Position numbers and translations under genes: made by a program
Shown here: piece by piece, positions 44,561 through 51,882 of the stretch
Position numbering within the stretch: the stretch's first letter is position 1
Layout of the letters: each line of letters starts with the position of its first letter
NCBI RefSeq assembly: GCF_000233955.1
Contig: NZ_JH376578.1
Coordinates: forward strand, 18,695 to 82,694
Direction of reading: 5' to 3'
DNA: 64,000 nucleotides
From: Paraprevotella clara YIT 11840
GTDB lineage: Bacteria; Bacteroidota; Bacteroidia; Bacteroidales; Bacteroidaceae
Notes under the pieces: model-generated
Database searches by the model: none
Told to the model about the DNA's origin: nothing
The model's input: the letters and a program-made list of their open reading frames with translations, nothing else

Positions 44561-47518
44561 CTATTCCACTCCGGGAAGCATGACCACTCCTTCTTTTTTC
44601 ATCCCGTCCACCTTGATGACCACGGGAGAGGAAAAGCGCACGTGACGCACGTGAGCCGTTTCTTCCACGGCCGGTTGGCTGTTCAGGAAAGCCTGGTTGT
44701 ATACCCCGTCGCCCAAAAAGTCATTCACCGTAAAATATCCCACGCCGAAACTGGTCAGGTTTTGGAAGAAGTGTGTGCCTTGGCTGGGGTCTACACGGTA
44801 ATTCGTCAACCCAGACTCCACAATGACGCGGGCGGCTGAAATATTGGGCCATTTCACCGGAACGCCTAACCAAGGGTCGCTACTGCCCCACCGTCCCGGG
44901 CCGACCAATACATAGTTGCGCCCCTCCTCCAGGAAGCGGCGGTTGATACGGTCTATCTCGTCGGCTATGGCCGGATTGTTGTAGGCGGAATAATCGTCGG
45001 TCTTCACATAGACCACATCGTAGACTTCATTGCTCACCCCTTGGCCGATGGCGTTATGCGAACGTATCAGCGTCTTCTCATCGGGAATCTCCGTCAAGTC
45101 TTCGTCGAGCATCATCTTATTGTCCACCATCGGACGTATCTGCAACAAATAGAACACCCCAGTACGGTCGGGATTCAGCTTCACGGCAAATTCTATCTCC
45201 ACCTCGCGGCGCATGCTCTCACGCCCAAGTTTCAGAATCAGCCGCAAAAGCTCCGGAAGGGGAAACACCCCCTGTTGCAACACGCCGCAGAAGGTGACGA
45301 GTTTACGTCCTCCGTCGTAAATACCGTCGCGAATCACCATGTCATAGGGGTCGTACGTGGAAGCAATGAATTGCAGCGAACCGTCCTGTTCGGCTTCCTT
45401 GACCGGAAGCTTCAACAGGTTGAAACCGTCGTCCACCCTGAAATCCTCCTCCACGGCTTTCATTTCGAGGGCATAAAACCGCGTCTGCGTCTCGCGCAAG
45501 GCTATTTCCATCTCGCTCGTCTGCAGCACCTTGTCGGGATGAGCCGGACAAACCCGCAGGTTCATACCGCCATCCACGATGTACTTCCCGAGCCCGAGCG
45601 CCAGATTTACCGTGCCGTCTTCGGCTTGCTCGTCCCCTATGGGGTAGTAGTTCACCGAACGGGCCACACCGGAGATGTTCGGATAGAAACGGTCGCCGTA
45701 ACGATTTCCGGCCACCTCCTGAAGAATCACCGCCATTTTTTCCTGGTCGATGACGTTGCTTGTAGCCGTCATATACGCCTTGCTATCGCGGTAGAACACC
45801 GAAGCATATACCCCCTTGATGGCATCGCGCAACATCTTCAGCCGCACGTCGCGACTCTCCACATAAGGTATCATATAGGTGGAGTATATCCCGGCAAAAG
45901 GCTGGTAATGTGCATCTTCGAGCAAGGAAGAGGAGCGGATGGCAATGGGCTGGCGCACGACATCGAGATAGGCCTCCAAGTCGCCGATCAGGCGTTCGGG
46001 AAGCCGGGCTTGCAAGAATGCACGGAGAATCTCTTCGTCGGGAATGTCCGAAAGCGCAATCTGGTAAAGTTCGTTCGTGTCCATGAACTCGTCGAAGATG
46101 TCCGTACAGAGCACCACCGTTTTGGGTATCATGACATCTGCATTGTCGAACGCGTTCAATTCGGGATGCTGCTTGATGATGTGATCCAGGAAGGCCAGGC
46201 CACGCCCTTTTCCGCCCAACGAGCCTTCACCGATACGTGCGAAATTGCTGAAACGGTCGAAACGGTCGCGGTGGAACACGGCCACTACGCCTTGGTTCTT
46301 CATCCGGCGGTAGCTCACAATCGCGTCGTATATGATTTGACGGTGGGCATCCACGTCTTGCAGCGAATCCCACGTGATGTGCTTCAGGAACTCGGATATA
46401 GGGAACAATGCCCGCGAGCATAACCAACGCGACACGTTATTGCGCGTAATATGGTAAAGGAGTGATTCCTTGGGCAAGGTGAAAATGTTGTTCTGAAGGT
46501 CTTTCAGGTTTTTGATGCGCGCCACTTCTTCCATTGTGTTCGGGTCGAGGAAGACGAAATCACCGAACCCGAAATGACGGCGTACCAAACGACGGAGGTC
46601 CACCCCTATCTTCTTGGAACTCTTGTCGATGAAATGCGCCCCGCATTTCTCGGCCCAGCCGCTTTTGTCGGCCTCCGTAGACTCCATAATCAGCGGCACG
46701 AACTCGTCTTCGGCACGGATGGCCGACAACAGCTTGTACCCGGCCATCTCGTCCGTCTTCCCGTCACGGGGAAAACGGCAGTCGCTGATGACCCCCAACG
46801 TGTTCTCCTTATGACGGGTGTACAAGTCCCAGGCCTCTTCATACGTACGGGCCAGCACGATTTTCGGACGCCCCCTCATCCGCAAGGTCTCGAGTTGGGC
46901 ATTCAATGCTTCGGTAGAGAACTCCAGACTTTGCTGGAGTACGAACCGATAGAGGTTGGGCAGGATGGAGGAATAGAAACGGATGGAGTCTTCTACCAGC
47001 AGTATCATCTGCACCCCGGCTGCCACGTCGTTCTCCAGGTTCATTTTGTCTTCTATCAGTTTGATGATAGAGAGTAACAAGTCTGTATTGCCCAACCAGC
47101 AAAACACATAATCGAAGATGGAAAAATCCATGTTCTGCATGCTTTTCCTTATACCGTGACTGAACGGAGTCAGCACGACGATAGGTACCGTGGGATTGTC
47201 CGTCTTGATGCCCCGCGCGATGTCGAACACGTCGTTATTGTCCGTACCGGGCATACAGATAATCAAATCAAAACTGGTCTTTCCCAGCTCTTCTTCCGCT
47301 TCCTCCTGCGAAGCGACTTGAAAAAAACGGGGCGGATAACGCAAACCCAACTTCACGTATTCATCGAAAATCTTTTCCTCCACCCGTCCGTCATCCTCCA
47401 ACATGAAAGCGTCATACGGGTTGGCAATGAGTAGCACATTGAAAATGCGCCGCTTCATCAGGTCCACAAAAGCGGTATCCCGCAAGAGCGGGCATTCTTT
47501 ATTATTATCGTCTGTCAT
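44561..47518 (-). CDS. Double receiver domain fused to a PEP/pyruvate-binding (PPDK-N) domain
   Basis: A 985-residue protein from the MTDDNNKEC start (47518). Residues about 25-165 and 175-325 read as two response-regulator-like domains (FNVLLIANPYDAFMLEDD, DLIICMPGTDNNDVFDIARG; VQMILLVEDSIRFYSSILPN, GVISDCRFPRDGKTD). Residues about 460-900 are an ATP-grasp PPDK-N domain (GSLGGKGRGLAFLDHI, PIAIRSSSLLEDAHYQPFAG, FYLLQIRPMV). The swivelling phosphohistidine and PEP-utilising domains of true PEP synthase or PPDK are absent. It may be a signalling or regulatory derivative rather than a metabolic enzyme; the substrate is unknown. Confidence 0.8.
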   Translation of the reverse strand: MTDDNNKECPLLRDTAFVDLMKRRIFNVLLIANPYDAFMLEDDGRVEEKIFDEYVKLGLRYPPRFFQVASQEEAEEELGKTSFDLIICMPGTDNNDVFDIARGIKTDNPTVPIVVLTPFSHGIRKSMQNMDFSIFDYVFCWLGNTDLLLSIIKLIEDKMNLENDVAAGVQMILLVEDSIRFYSSILPNLYRFVLQQSLEFSTEALNAQLETLRMRGRPKIVLARTYEEAWDLYTRHKENTLGVISDCRFPRDGKTDEMAGYKLLSAIRAEDEFVPLIMESTEADKSGWAEKCGAHFIDKSSKKIGVDLRRLVRRHFGFGDFVFLDPNTMEEVARIKNLKDLQNNIFTLPKESLLYHITRNNVSRWLCSRALFPISEFLKHITWDSLQDVDAHRQIIYDAIVSYRRMKNQGVVAVFHRDRFDRFSNFARIGEGSLGGKGRGLAFLDHIIKQHPELNAFDNADVMIPKTVVLCTDIFDEFMDTNELYQIALSDIPDEEILRAFLQARLPERLIGDLEAYLDVVRQPIAIRSSSLLEDAHYQPFAGIYSTYMIPYVESRDVRLKMLRDAIKGVYASVFYRDSKAYMTATSNVIDQEKMAVILQEVAGNRYGDRFYPNISGVARSVNYYPIGDEQAEDGTVNLALGLGKYIVDGGMNLRVCPAHPDKVLQTSEMEIALRETQTRFYALEMKAVEEDFRVDDGFNLLKLPVKEAEQDGSLQFIASTYDPYDMVIRDGIYDGGRKLVTFCGVLQQGVFPLPELLRLILKLGRESMRREVEIEFAVKLNPDRTGVFYLLQIRPMVDNKMMLDEDLTEIPDEKTLIRSHNAIGQGVSNEVYDVVYVKTDDYSAYNNPAIADEIDRINRRFLEEGRNYVLVGPGRWGSSDPWLGVPVKWPNISAARVIVESGLTNYRVDPSQGTHFFQNLTSFGVGYFTVNDFLGDGVYNQAFLNSQPAVEETAHVRHVRFSSPVVIKVDGMKKEGVVMLPGVE

Positions 47519-47597
47519 AATAGCTTGGTCTAATCTCTGATTGCGAAAACAAATAAACACAAAAATCCGCAGGCATGCAAAAAATGCGGCACAAAAA

Positions 47598-47631
47598 AGC
47601 GGTACCGGAAATGATTCTTTCCGGCACCGCT
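47598..47631 (-). terminator. Terminator of the second glutamate dehydrogenase gene
   Basis: Arms AGCGGTACCGGAAA / TTTCCGGCACCGCT (one mismatch); minus-strand exit is TTTTTTG. Confidence 0.8.
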
Positions 47632-47658
47632 CCCCTTTCTACCTCATGACAAAACTAC

Positions 47659-48996
47659 CTATACCACTCCTTGAGCCATCATGGCCTTGGCCACTTTCAT
47701 GAATCCAGCCACATTGGCTCCTTTCACATAATTGACATAACCGTCCGGCTCAGTACCGTATTTCACACACTGCTCATGAATACCGTGCATAATAGCATGA
47801 AGCTTACGGTCCACCTCTTCTGCCGACCAACTGAGGTGCATGGCATTTTGGCTCATCTCCAATCCGGACGTGGCTACACCGCCGGCGTTGACAGCCTTGC
47901 CCGGAGCGTAGAGCATCTTATGGGCAATAAACGCGTCGATAGCCTCGGGCGTACATCCCATATTGGAGATTTCGCCCACGCATATCACTCCGTTTTCGAT
48001 AAGATGCCGGGCATCTTCTCCGTTCAGCTCGTTTTGCGTAGCGCACGGCAAAGCGATATCGCACTTCACTTCCCACGGACGGCGGCCTGCCACGAACTTA
48101 GCCCCCGCGAAGCGTTCCGCATACGGGCTGCAAATGTCGTTCCCGCTCGCGCGAAGTTCCAACATGTAAGCAATCTTTTCTTCGTCGAGCCCGTCTTCGT
48201 CATAAATGTATCCGTCGGGACCGGAAATAGTCACCACCTTGGCGCCCATCTGTGTGGCCTTTTGGGCAGCGCCCCAGGCTACATTGCCGAATCCGCTGAT
48301 GGCCACGCGCTTGCCCCGGATGTCGATACCTTTGTCGGCCAACATTTCACGCACAAAATAGAGCCCTCCATAGCCGGTGGCCTCGGGGCGCACCAACGAA
48401 CCGCCGAATTCAAGCCCTTTTCCGGTGAGCACACCGCTCCAATCCCGCGTAAGTTTCTTATACTGCCCGAAAAGGTAGCCCACTTCTCTCGCTCCCACAC
48501 CGATATCACCGGCCGGAATGTCGATTTCCGGACCGATATAGCGATAAAGCTCGTTCATGAAAGCCTGACAGAAACGCATGATTTCGGCATCGCTCTTGCC
48601 TCGTGGCGAAAAATCGGAACCTCCCTTACCTCCTCCCATGGGCAGTGTAGTCAACGCATTTTTGAACGTCTGCTCAAAACCGAGGAACTTCAATATGGAA
48701 AGATTTACGGAAGCATGGAAACGCAATCCGCCCTTATACGGGCCGATGGCACTGTTGAACTGTACCCGATAACCCAAGTTGACCTGAACCTCTCCCTTGT
48801 CGTCCACCCAAGGTACTCTGAACACAATGATGCGTTCCGGCTCCACCAGTCGCTCGATTAATTTGGCACGTTCAAATTCAGGATGGCGATTATACACGTC
48901 TTCTATGGAGATAAGCACTTCATGAACTGCTTGCAAATACTCCTTTTCACCAGGATGCTTGGCCTCAAGCTGAGCCATTATTTTCTGAATATCCAT
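47659..48996 (-). CDS. gdhA: NADP-type glutamate dehydrogenase, copy 2
   Basis: A 445-residue paralogue of the 41114 gene with every family motif (GPYKGGLRFHASVNLSILKF, LPMGGGKGGSDFSPRGKSD, PAGDIGVGAREVGYLFG, VAISGFGNVAWGAAQKATQM). Visual comparison suggests roughly two thirds identity. The coenzyme loop reads SGPDGYIYDEDG. Two divergent copies in one genome usually differ in coenzyme or in regulation by nitrogen and peptide supply; which is which cannot be decided here. It has an independent promoter and terminator. Confidence 0.93.
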   Translation of the reverse strand: MDIQKIMAQLEAKHPGEKEYLQAVHEVLISIEDVYNRHPEFERAKLIERLVEPERIIVFRVPWVDDKGEVQVNLGYRVQFNSAIGPYKGGLRFHASVNLSILKFLGFEQTFKNALTTLPMGGGKGGSDFSPRGKSDAEIMRFCQAFMNELYRYIGPEIDIPAGDIGVGAREVGYLFGQYKKLTRDWSGVLTGKGLEFGGSLVRPEATGYGGLYFVREMLADKGIDIRGKRVAISGFGNVAWGAAQKATQMGAKVVTISGPDGYIYDEDGLDEEKIAYMLELRASGNDICSPYAERFAGAKFVAGRRPWEVKCDIALPCATQNELNGEDARHLIENGVICVGEISNMGCTPEAIDAFIAHKMLYAPGKAVNAGGVATSGLEMSQNAMHLSWSAEEVDRKLHAIMHGIHEQCVKYGTEPDGYVNYVKGANVAGFMKVAKAMMAQGVV

Positions 48997-49044
48997 AGCC
49001 TACAATTTTAAGGACATCTAACATTATGTTGACTAACACTGGGG

Positions 49045-49052
49045 CAAATCTA
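49045..49052 (-). promoter_or_regulatory. -7 box of gdhA copy 2
   Basis: Minus-strand TAGATTTG matches TAnnTTTG, 49 nt upstream of the start. Confidence 0.45.
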
Positions 49053-49232
49053 CAAAAACGAGTCAACAAAAGCAAGAAATAAAGGATTAAATATCCTATA
49101 CAGATACCAAAATGTCAAAAACAGAAGTACCACAAAAAAAGAAACATGTCTTAAGCGTTCTTTCCTCCGCCTAAAACGAAGGATTCTGCGCTTACGACAT
49201 GCTTTCTTGTCAGTCGATTAAAGTCCCCTTTA

Positions 49233-49442
49233 TTACTTCAAAGAGAATACGGGTTCTTTTTCCGTGCCTGCAACAACCAATTTATCTTCACGAAGCAACC
49301 AGCCCAGTGCAAGATACAATTCTTTGTCTGTTTTCACTTTTGCTGCTTTCTTCAGATCTTTTGCACTCAACGGTGCACTCTCATTCAAGGCATTCCATAC
49401 GAGGCCTGCCACTTCACCAGCATTTTCAAACATAATACTCAA
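49233..49442 (-). CDS. Small winged-helix protein (DUF2582)
   Basis: A 69-residue protein that is nearly all winged helix: EVAGLVWNALNESAPLSAKD, LKKAAKVKTDKELYLALGWL, LREDKLVVAGTEKEPVFSL. This matches the short DUF2582/winged-helix family common in Bacteroidetes; DNA targets are unknown. The start could be three codons further in (MFENAGEV). It stands alone between the second gdhA and a cysteine-motif gene. Confidence 0.85.
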   Translation of the reverse strand: MSIMFENAGEVAGLVWNALNESAPLSAKDLKKAAKVKTDKELYLALGWLLREDKLVVAGTEKEPVFSLK

Positions 49443-49613
49443 ATACTTTTAGTTAATAATCTCATCCTCTCAAAGGATATTCTTTCATAAATACATACAA
49501 AGGTAATATTTTATTTGTATGCTATATAAAAAAACTTAAAATAGTTGCAGGTTTATACACTATTTTAACGTAAAAAAGGTTTTTTAGGTGTACTATGTGG
49601 CAAAACATTGACA

Positions 49614-50081
49614 TCAACGACCGATAGAGTCCAAATAATCAGCAAAAATGCGGGCTGCCGACTCTACCATCTTCGGACAAGGACGCTTGGCATAATAAGC
49701 CGCCGTACGGGCTTCTGCCTGGTTGCTGACCGGTGCATCCCGTTTCAACCCCAACAATTCCCCGCAGGTTATGGAACCGTTTTCGGCTTTGAACCTGGCG
49801 GCAAGCTCTTGCACAATGGCATAATTCCGCGATTTCGTCTCACGGTCTTTGCCTTCCATGGCTGCCACTTCCAATCCCGCCAACTGGAACATGCCGCAGA
49901 CCGCTCCGCAGGTGAGCCGCATACGGCCTATCCCTCCACCGAACGAAGCGGATATATGCAAAGCCTGTTCGTGCGTAAAGCCGTACAAATCTGCAAAAGC
50001 CGCCACTACGGACTGCGAACAATTATAACCTTCTTTGAAATATGCCACTGCACGGGCAATCCTTTCCTCTTTGTCTTTCAT
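49614..50081 (-). CDS. C_GCAxxG_C_C family protein
   Basis: A 155-residue protein with the family's cysteine pattern: FKEGYNCSQSVVAAFADLYG, then SFGGGIGRMRLTCGAVCGMF and CGELLGLKR and a late Cys (KRPCPKMVESA). These residues are thought to bind a metal or iron-sulfur centre in a redox protein of unknown substrate. Its start is only 68 bp from the divergent lipoprotein gene. Confidence 0.88.
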   Translation of the reverse strand: MKDKEERIARAVAYFKEGYNCSQSVVAAFADLYGFTHEQALHISASFGGGIGRMRLTCGAVCGMFQLAGLEVAAMEGKDRETKSRNYAIVQELAARFKAENGSITCGELLGLKRDAPVSNQAEARTAAYYAKRPCPKMVESAARIFADYLDSIGR

Positions 50082-50149
50082 ATCATTTCAATGGATTGAT
50101 TTGCAAAATTACAAAGAATAAATTAATTTCGCGCGTAAAACCATCAGAT

Positions 50150-50575
50150 ATGAAAAAGATTAATACCACACTTTTACTGGGTGCGCTGTTGGGGTTCTGT
50201 GCCTGCCATTTTGAGAGTTTCGACGAACGTTGTGCCCGCGAAGCACGGGAATACACGGAAAAGCAATGCCCCCGGAGAATGGACCAGTACACCCTTATGG
50301 ACAGCCTCACGTATGATGACCATTCGCGCACACTCAATTATTATTATACTTTGGAAGGAGTTTTGGACAACGACACGGTGATGAACGCTCAAGCCTGCGA
50401 ATCCCTCAAGGATCTCTTGCGCAAAAACGTAGTCAACTCCGTGGATTTGAAGTCCTACAAAGAAAAAGGTATCAGCTTTTCCTATTACTATTATTCCAAG
50501 GCATCGGGAAAAGTGCGCTTTCAGGCACGATTTACCCCGGAAGATTATGACAGCAACTATAGCCCGGACCGCTAA
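50150..50575 (+). CDS. Small lipoprotein of unknown function
   Basis: A 141-residue protein; the frame is open upstream but the MKKINTTLLLGALLGFCACH start gives a proper lipoprotein signal with Cys17 or Cys19 as the lipidated residue. The mature part is charged and aromatic (TLNYYYTLEGVLDNDTVMNA, GISFSYYYYSKASGKVRFQA) and probably folds as a small beta-sandwich. I do not recognise a family. It is preceded by a weak promoter and followed by a very stable hairpin. Confidence 0.75.
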   Translation: MKKINTTLLLGALLGFCACHFESFDERCAREAREYTEKQCPRRMDQYTLMDSLTYDDHSRTLNYYYTLEGVLDNDTVMNAQACESLKDLLRKNVVNSVDLKSYKEKGISFSYYYYSKASGKVRFQARFTPEDYDSNYSPDR

Positions 50576-50626
50576 CCTTTAAAAACAATGGGAGTCAGGC
50601 TAAACACCCGACTTACGCCACGACAC

Positions 50627-50680
50627 GAATCCTCCCCGTCCCTACCTCTATATAATATAAGGTAAGGACGGGGAGGATTC
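50627..50680. terminator. 20-bp near-perfect hairpin between convergent genes
   Basis: Arms 50627-50646 and 50661-50680 match over 20 bp with one mismatch (core CCTCCCCGTCC / GGACGGGGAGG), loop of 14 AT-rich bases. The T-run is weak on both strands (CTTTATC on the plus side). Probably a bidirectional terminator for the lipoprotein and TSCPD genes. Confidence 0.6.
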
Positions 50681-50698
50681 CTTTATCATCCCATGCCA

Positions 50699-50950
50699 TC
50701 AAGACCGGGAAACGGCCTGCCGCAGAGCCAAAGATAATTGGTCCGGACATGAAGTTGGCTTCATGCCGCAACGGATGCCGCTCAAACGGCTTACCACATC
50801 TGCCACATTCATCCCTTCGACCAACCGGGCAATGCCCTGAAGATTTCCGTGGCAACCGCCCAAAAAGCGCACGGACTTCACCACGTCACCGTCGACCTCC
50901 AGTTCTATCTGCCTGCAACAGGTACCCTCCGTCTGATAAACCGTTTTCAT
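50699..50950 (-). CDS. TSCPD domain protein (TIGR03905 type)
   Basis: An 83-residue protein with two cysteine-bearing blocks: GTCCRQIELEVDGDVVKSVR, FLGGCHGNLQGIARLVEG, and GIRCGMKPTSCPDQLSLAL with the TSCPD signature. The domain also occurs at the carboxy end of some ribonucleotide reductases, where it binds zinc. Stand-alone members are uncharacterised. It begins 1 nt after the yebC stop, so it is co-transcribed with it. Confidence 0.88.
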   Translation of the reverse strand: MKTVYQTEGTCCRQIELEVDGDVVKSVRFLGGCHGNLQGIARLVEGMNVADVVSRLSGIRCGMKPTSCPDQLSLALRQAVSRS

Positions 50951-50951
50951 T

Positions 50952-51683
50952 TTATTCTCCTTCAGGCTTCATATTCGTGTAAACCGTCTGCACGTCGTCG
51001 AACTCTTCCAGTTTCTCTACCATCTTGTTCAACGTTTCACGCTCTTCGGCCGACACGTCCTTCAAATCGTTCGGGATATAAGTGAATTCACCGCCGACAT
51101 CCTCGAAGCCCTGCTCTTCCAGATGCTTCTGGATGGCACCGTAGCTCTTCGGGTCGCCGTAAATCGTAATCGTGCCTTCCTCTTCGTCCATGTCGTAATC
51201 CTCTTCCACCCCGAAATCTATCAGGTCGAGAATCAACTCATCCATGTCCACCGTAGCCGGCTTCTTGAAGGTGAATACACACTTATGGTCGAACAAGTAG
51301 GCCAAAGAACCCATCGTACCCAACGTCCCGGAGAACTTGTTGAACACCGAACGGACATCTGCCACCGTACGTGTCGGGTTATCGGTCAAAGTATCCACGA
51401 ATACGGCGATACCGTGGGGGCCGTATCCTTCGTAAGTCATGTTCTTATATTCGCTCTGATCCTTGCCCATCGCATTTTTGATGGCACGCTCGATGTTATC
51501 CTTCGGCATGTTCTCACGTTTGCAAGTCGCAATAATCGAACGTAACGTAGGATTGTTTTCGGGTTCCGGTCCGCCGGCCTTTACGGCTATGGCGATTTGT
51601 TTACCCAATTTTGTAAATGTCTTGGCCATGTGGCCCCATCTTTTCAGCTTTGCAGCCTTTCTATATTCAAACGCTCTTCCCAT
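50952..51683 (-). CDS. yebC: YebC/PmpR family protein
   Basis: A 243-residue protein with the three-domain YebC/TACO1 fold: MGRAFEYRKAAKLKRWGHMA, KAGGPEPENNPTLRSIIATC, KRENMPKDNIERAIKNAMGK, and later YEGYGPHGIAVFVDTLTDNP. Members were described as DNA-binding regulators and more recently as translation factors that relieve stalling at proline-rich stretches. The lone variation is the opening FEYRKAA rather than the usual KWSNIKH. Upstream lies a 52-codon membrane microprotein gene. Confidence 0.9.
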   Translation of the reverse strand: MGRAFEYRKAAKLKRWGHMAKTFTKLGKQIAIAVKAGGPEPENNPTLRSIIATCKRENMPKDNIERAIKNAMGKDQSEYKNMTYEGYGPHGIAVFVDTLTDNPTRTVADVRSVFNKFSGTLGTMGSLAYLFDHKCVFTFKKPATVDMDELILDLIDFGVEEDYDMDEEEGTITIYGDPKSYGAIQKHLEEQGFEDVGGEFTYIPNDLKDVSAEERETLNKMVEKLEEFDDVQTVYTNMKPEGE

Positions 51684-51715
51684 TGGAATTAAATTTTAAA
51701 TATGATGATTTCTAT

Positions 51716-51874
51716 CTATTTCTTTCTCATTTTATAGTTGAGCACCAGGCCATATACGATAAGCACTACCGTAGGGACAATCAATGCACGCGTGTACCCC
51801 TGAAGGGTGATCTGCAACAACCAGCAAAACACCAACACATAATATATGACCTTGGCTACGACTAATCCTTTCAT
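51716..51874 (-). CDS. 52-residue membrane microprotein
   Basis: A small gene between pheT and yebC: MKGLVVAKVIYYVLVFCWLL at the start, a short polar loop (QITLQGYTRA) and a second hydrophobic span (LIVPTVVLIVYGLVLNYK), ending MRKK. Two membrane helices with positive residues at the carboxy end suggest a hairpin with both ends in the cytoplasm. It starts 8 nt after the pheT stop, in the same direction, and stops 32 nt before yebC. Coding is inferred from the sequence pattern and spacing, with no family known to me. Confidence 0.65.
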   Translation of the reverse strand: MKGLVVAKVIYYVLVFCWLLQITLQGYTRALIVPTVVLIVYGLVLNYKMRKK

Positions 51875-51882
51875 ATCGCGGG

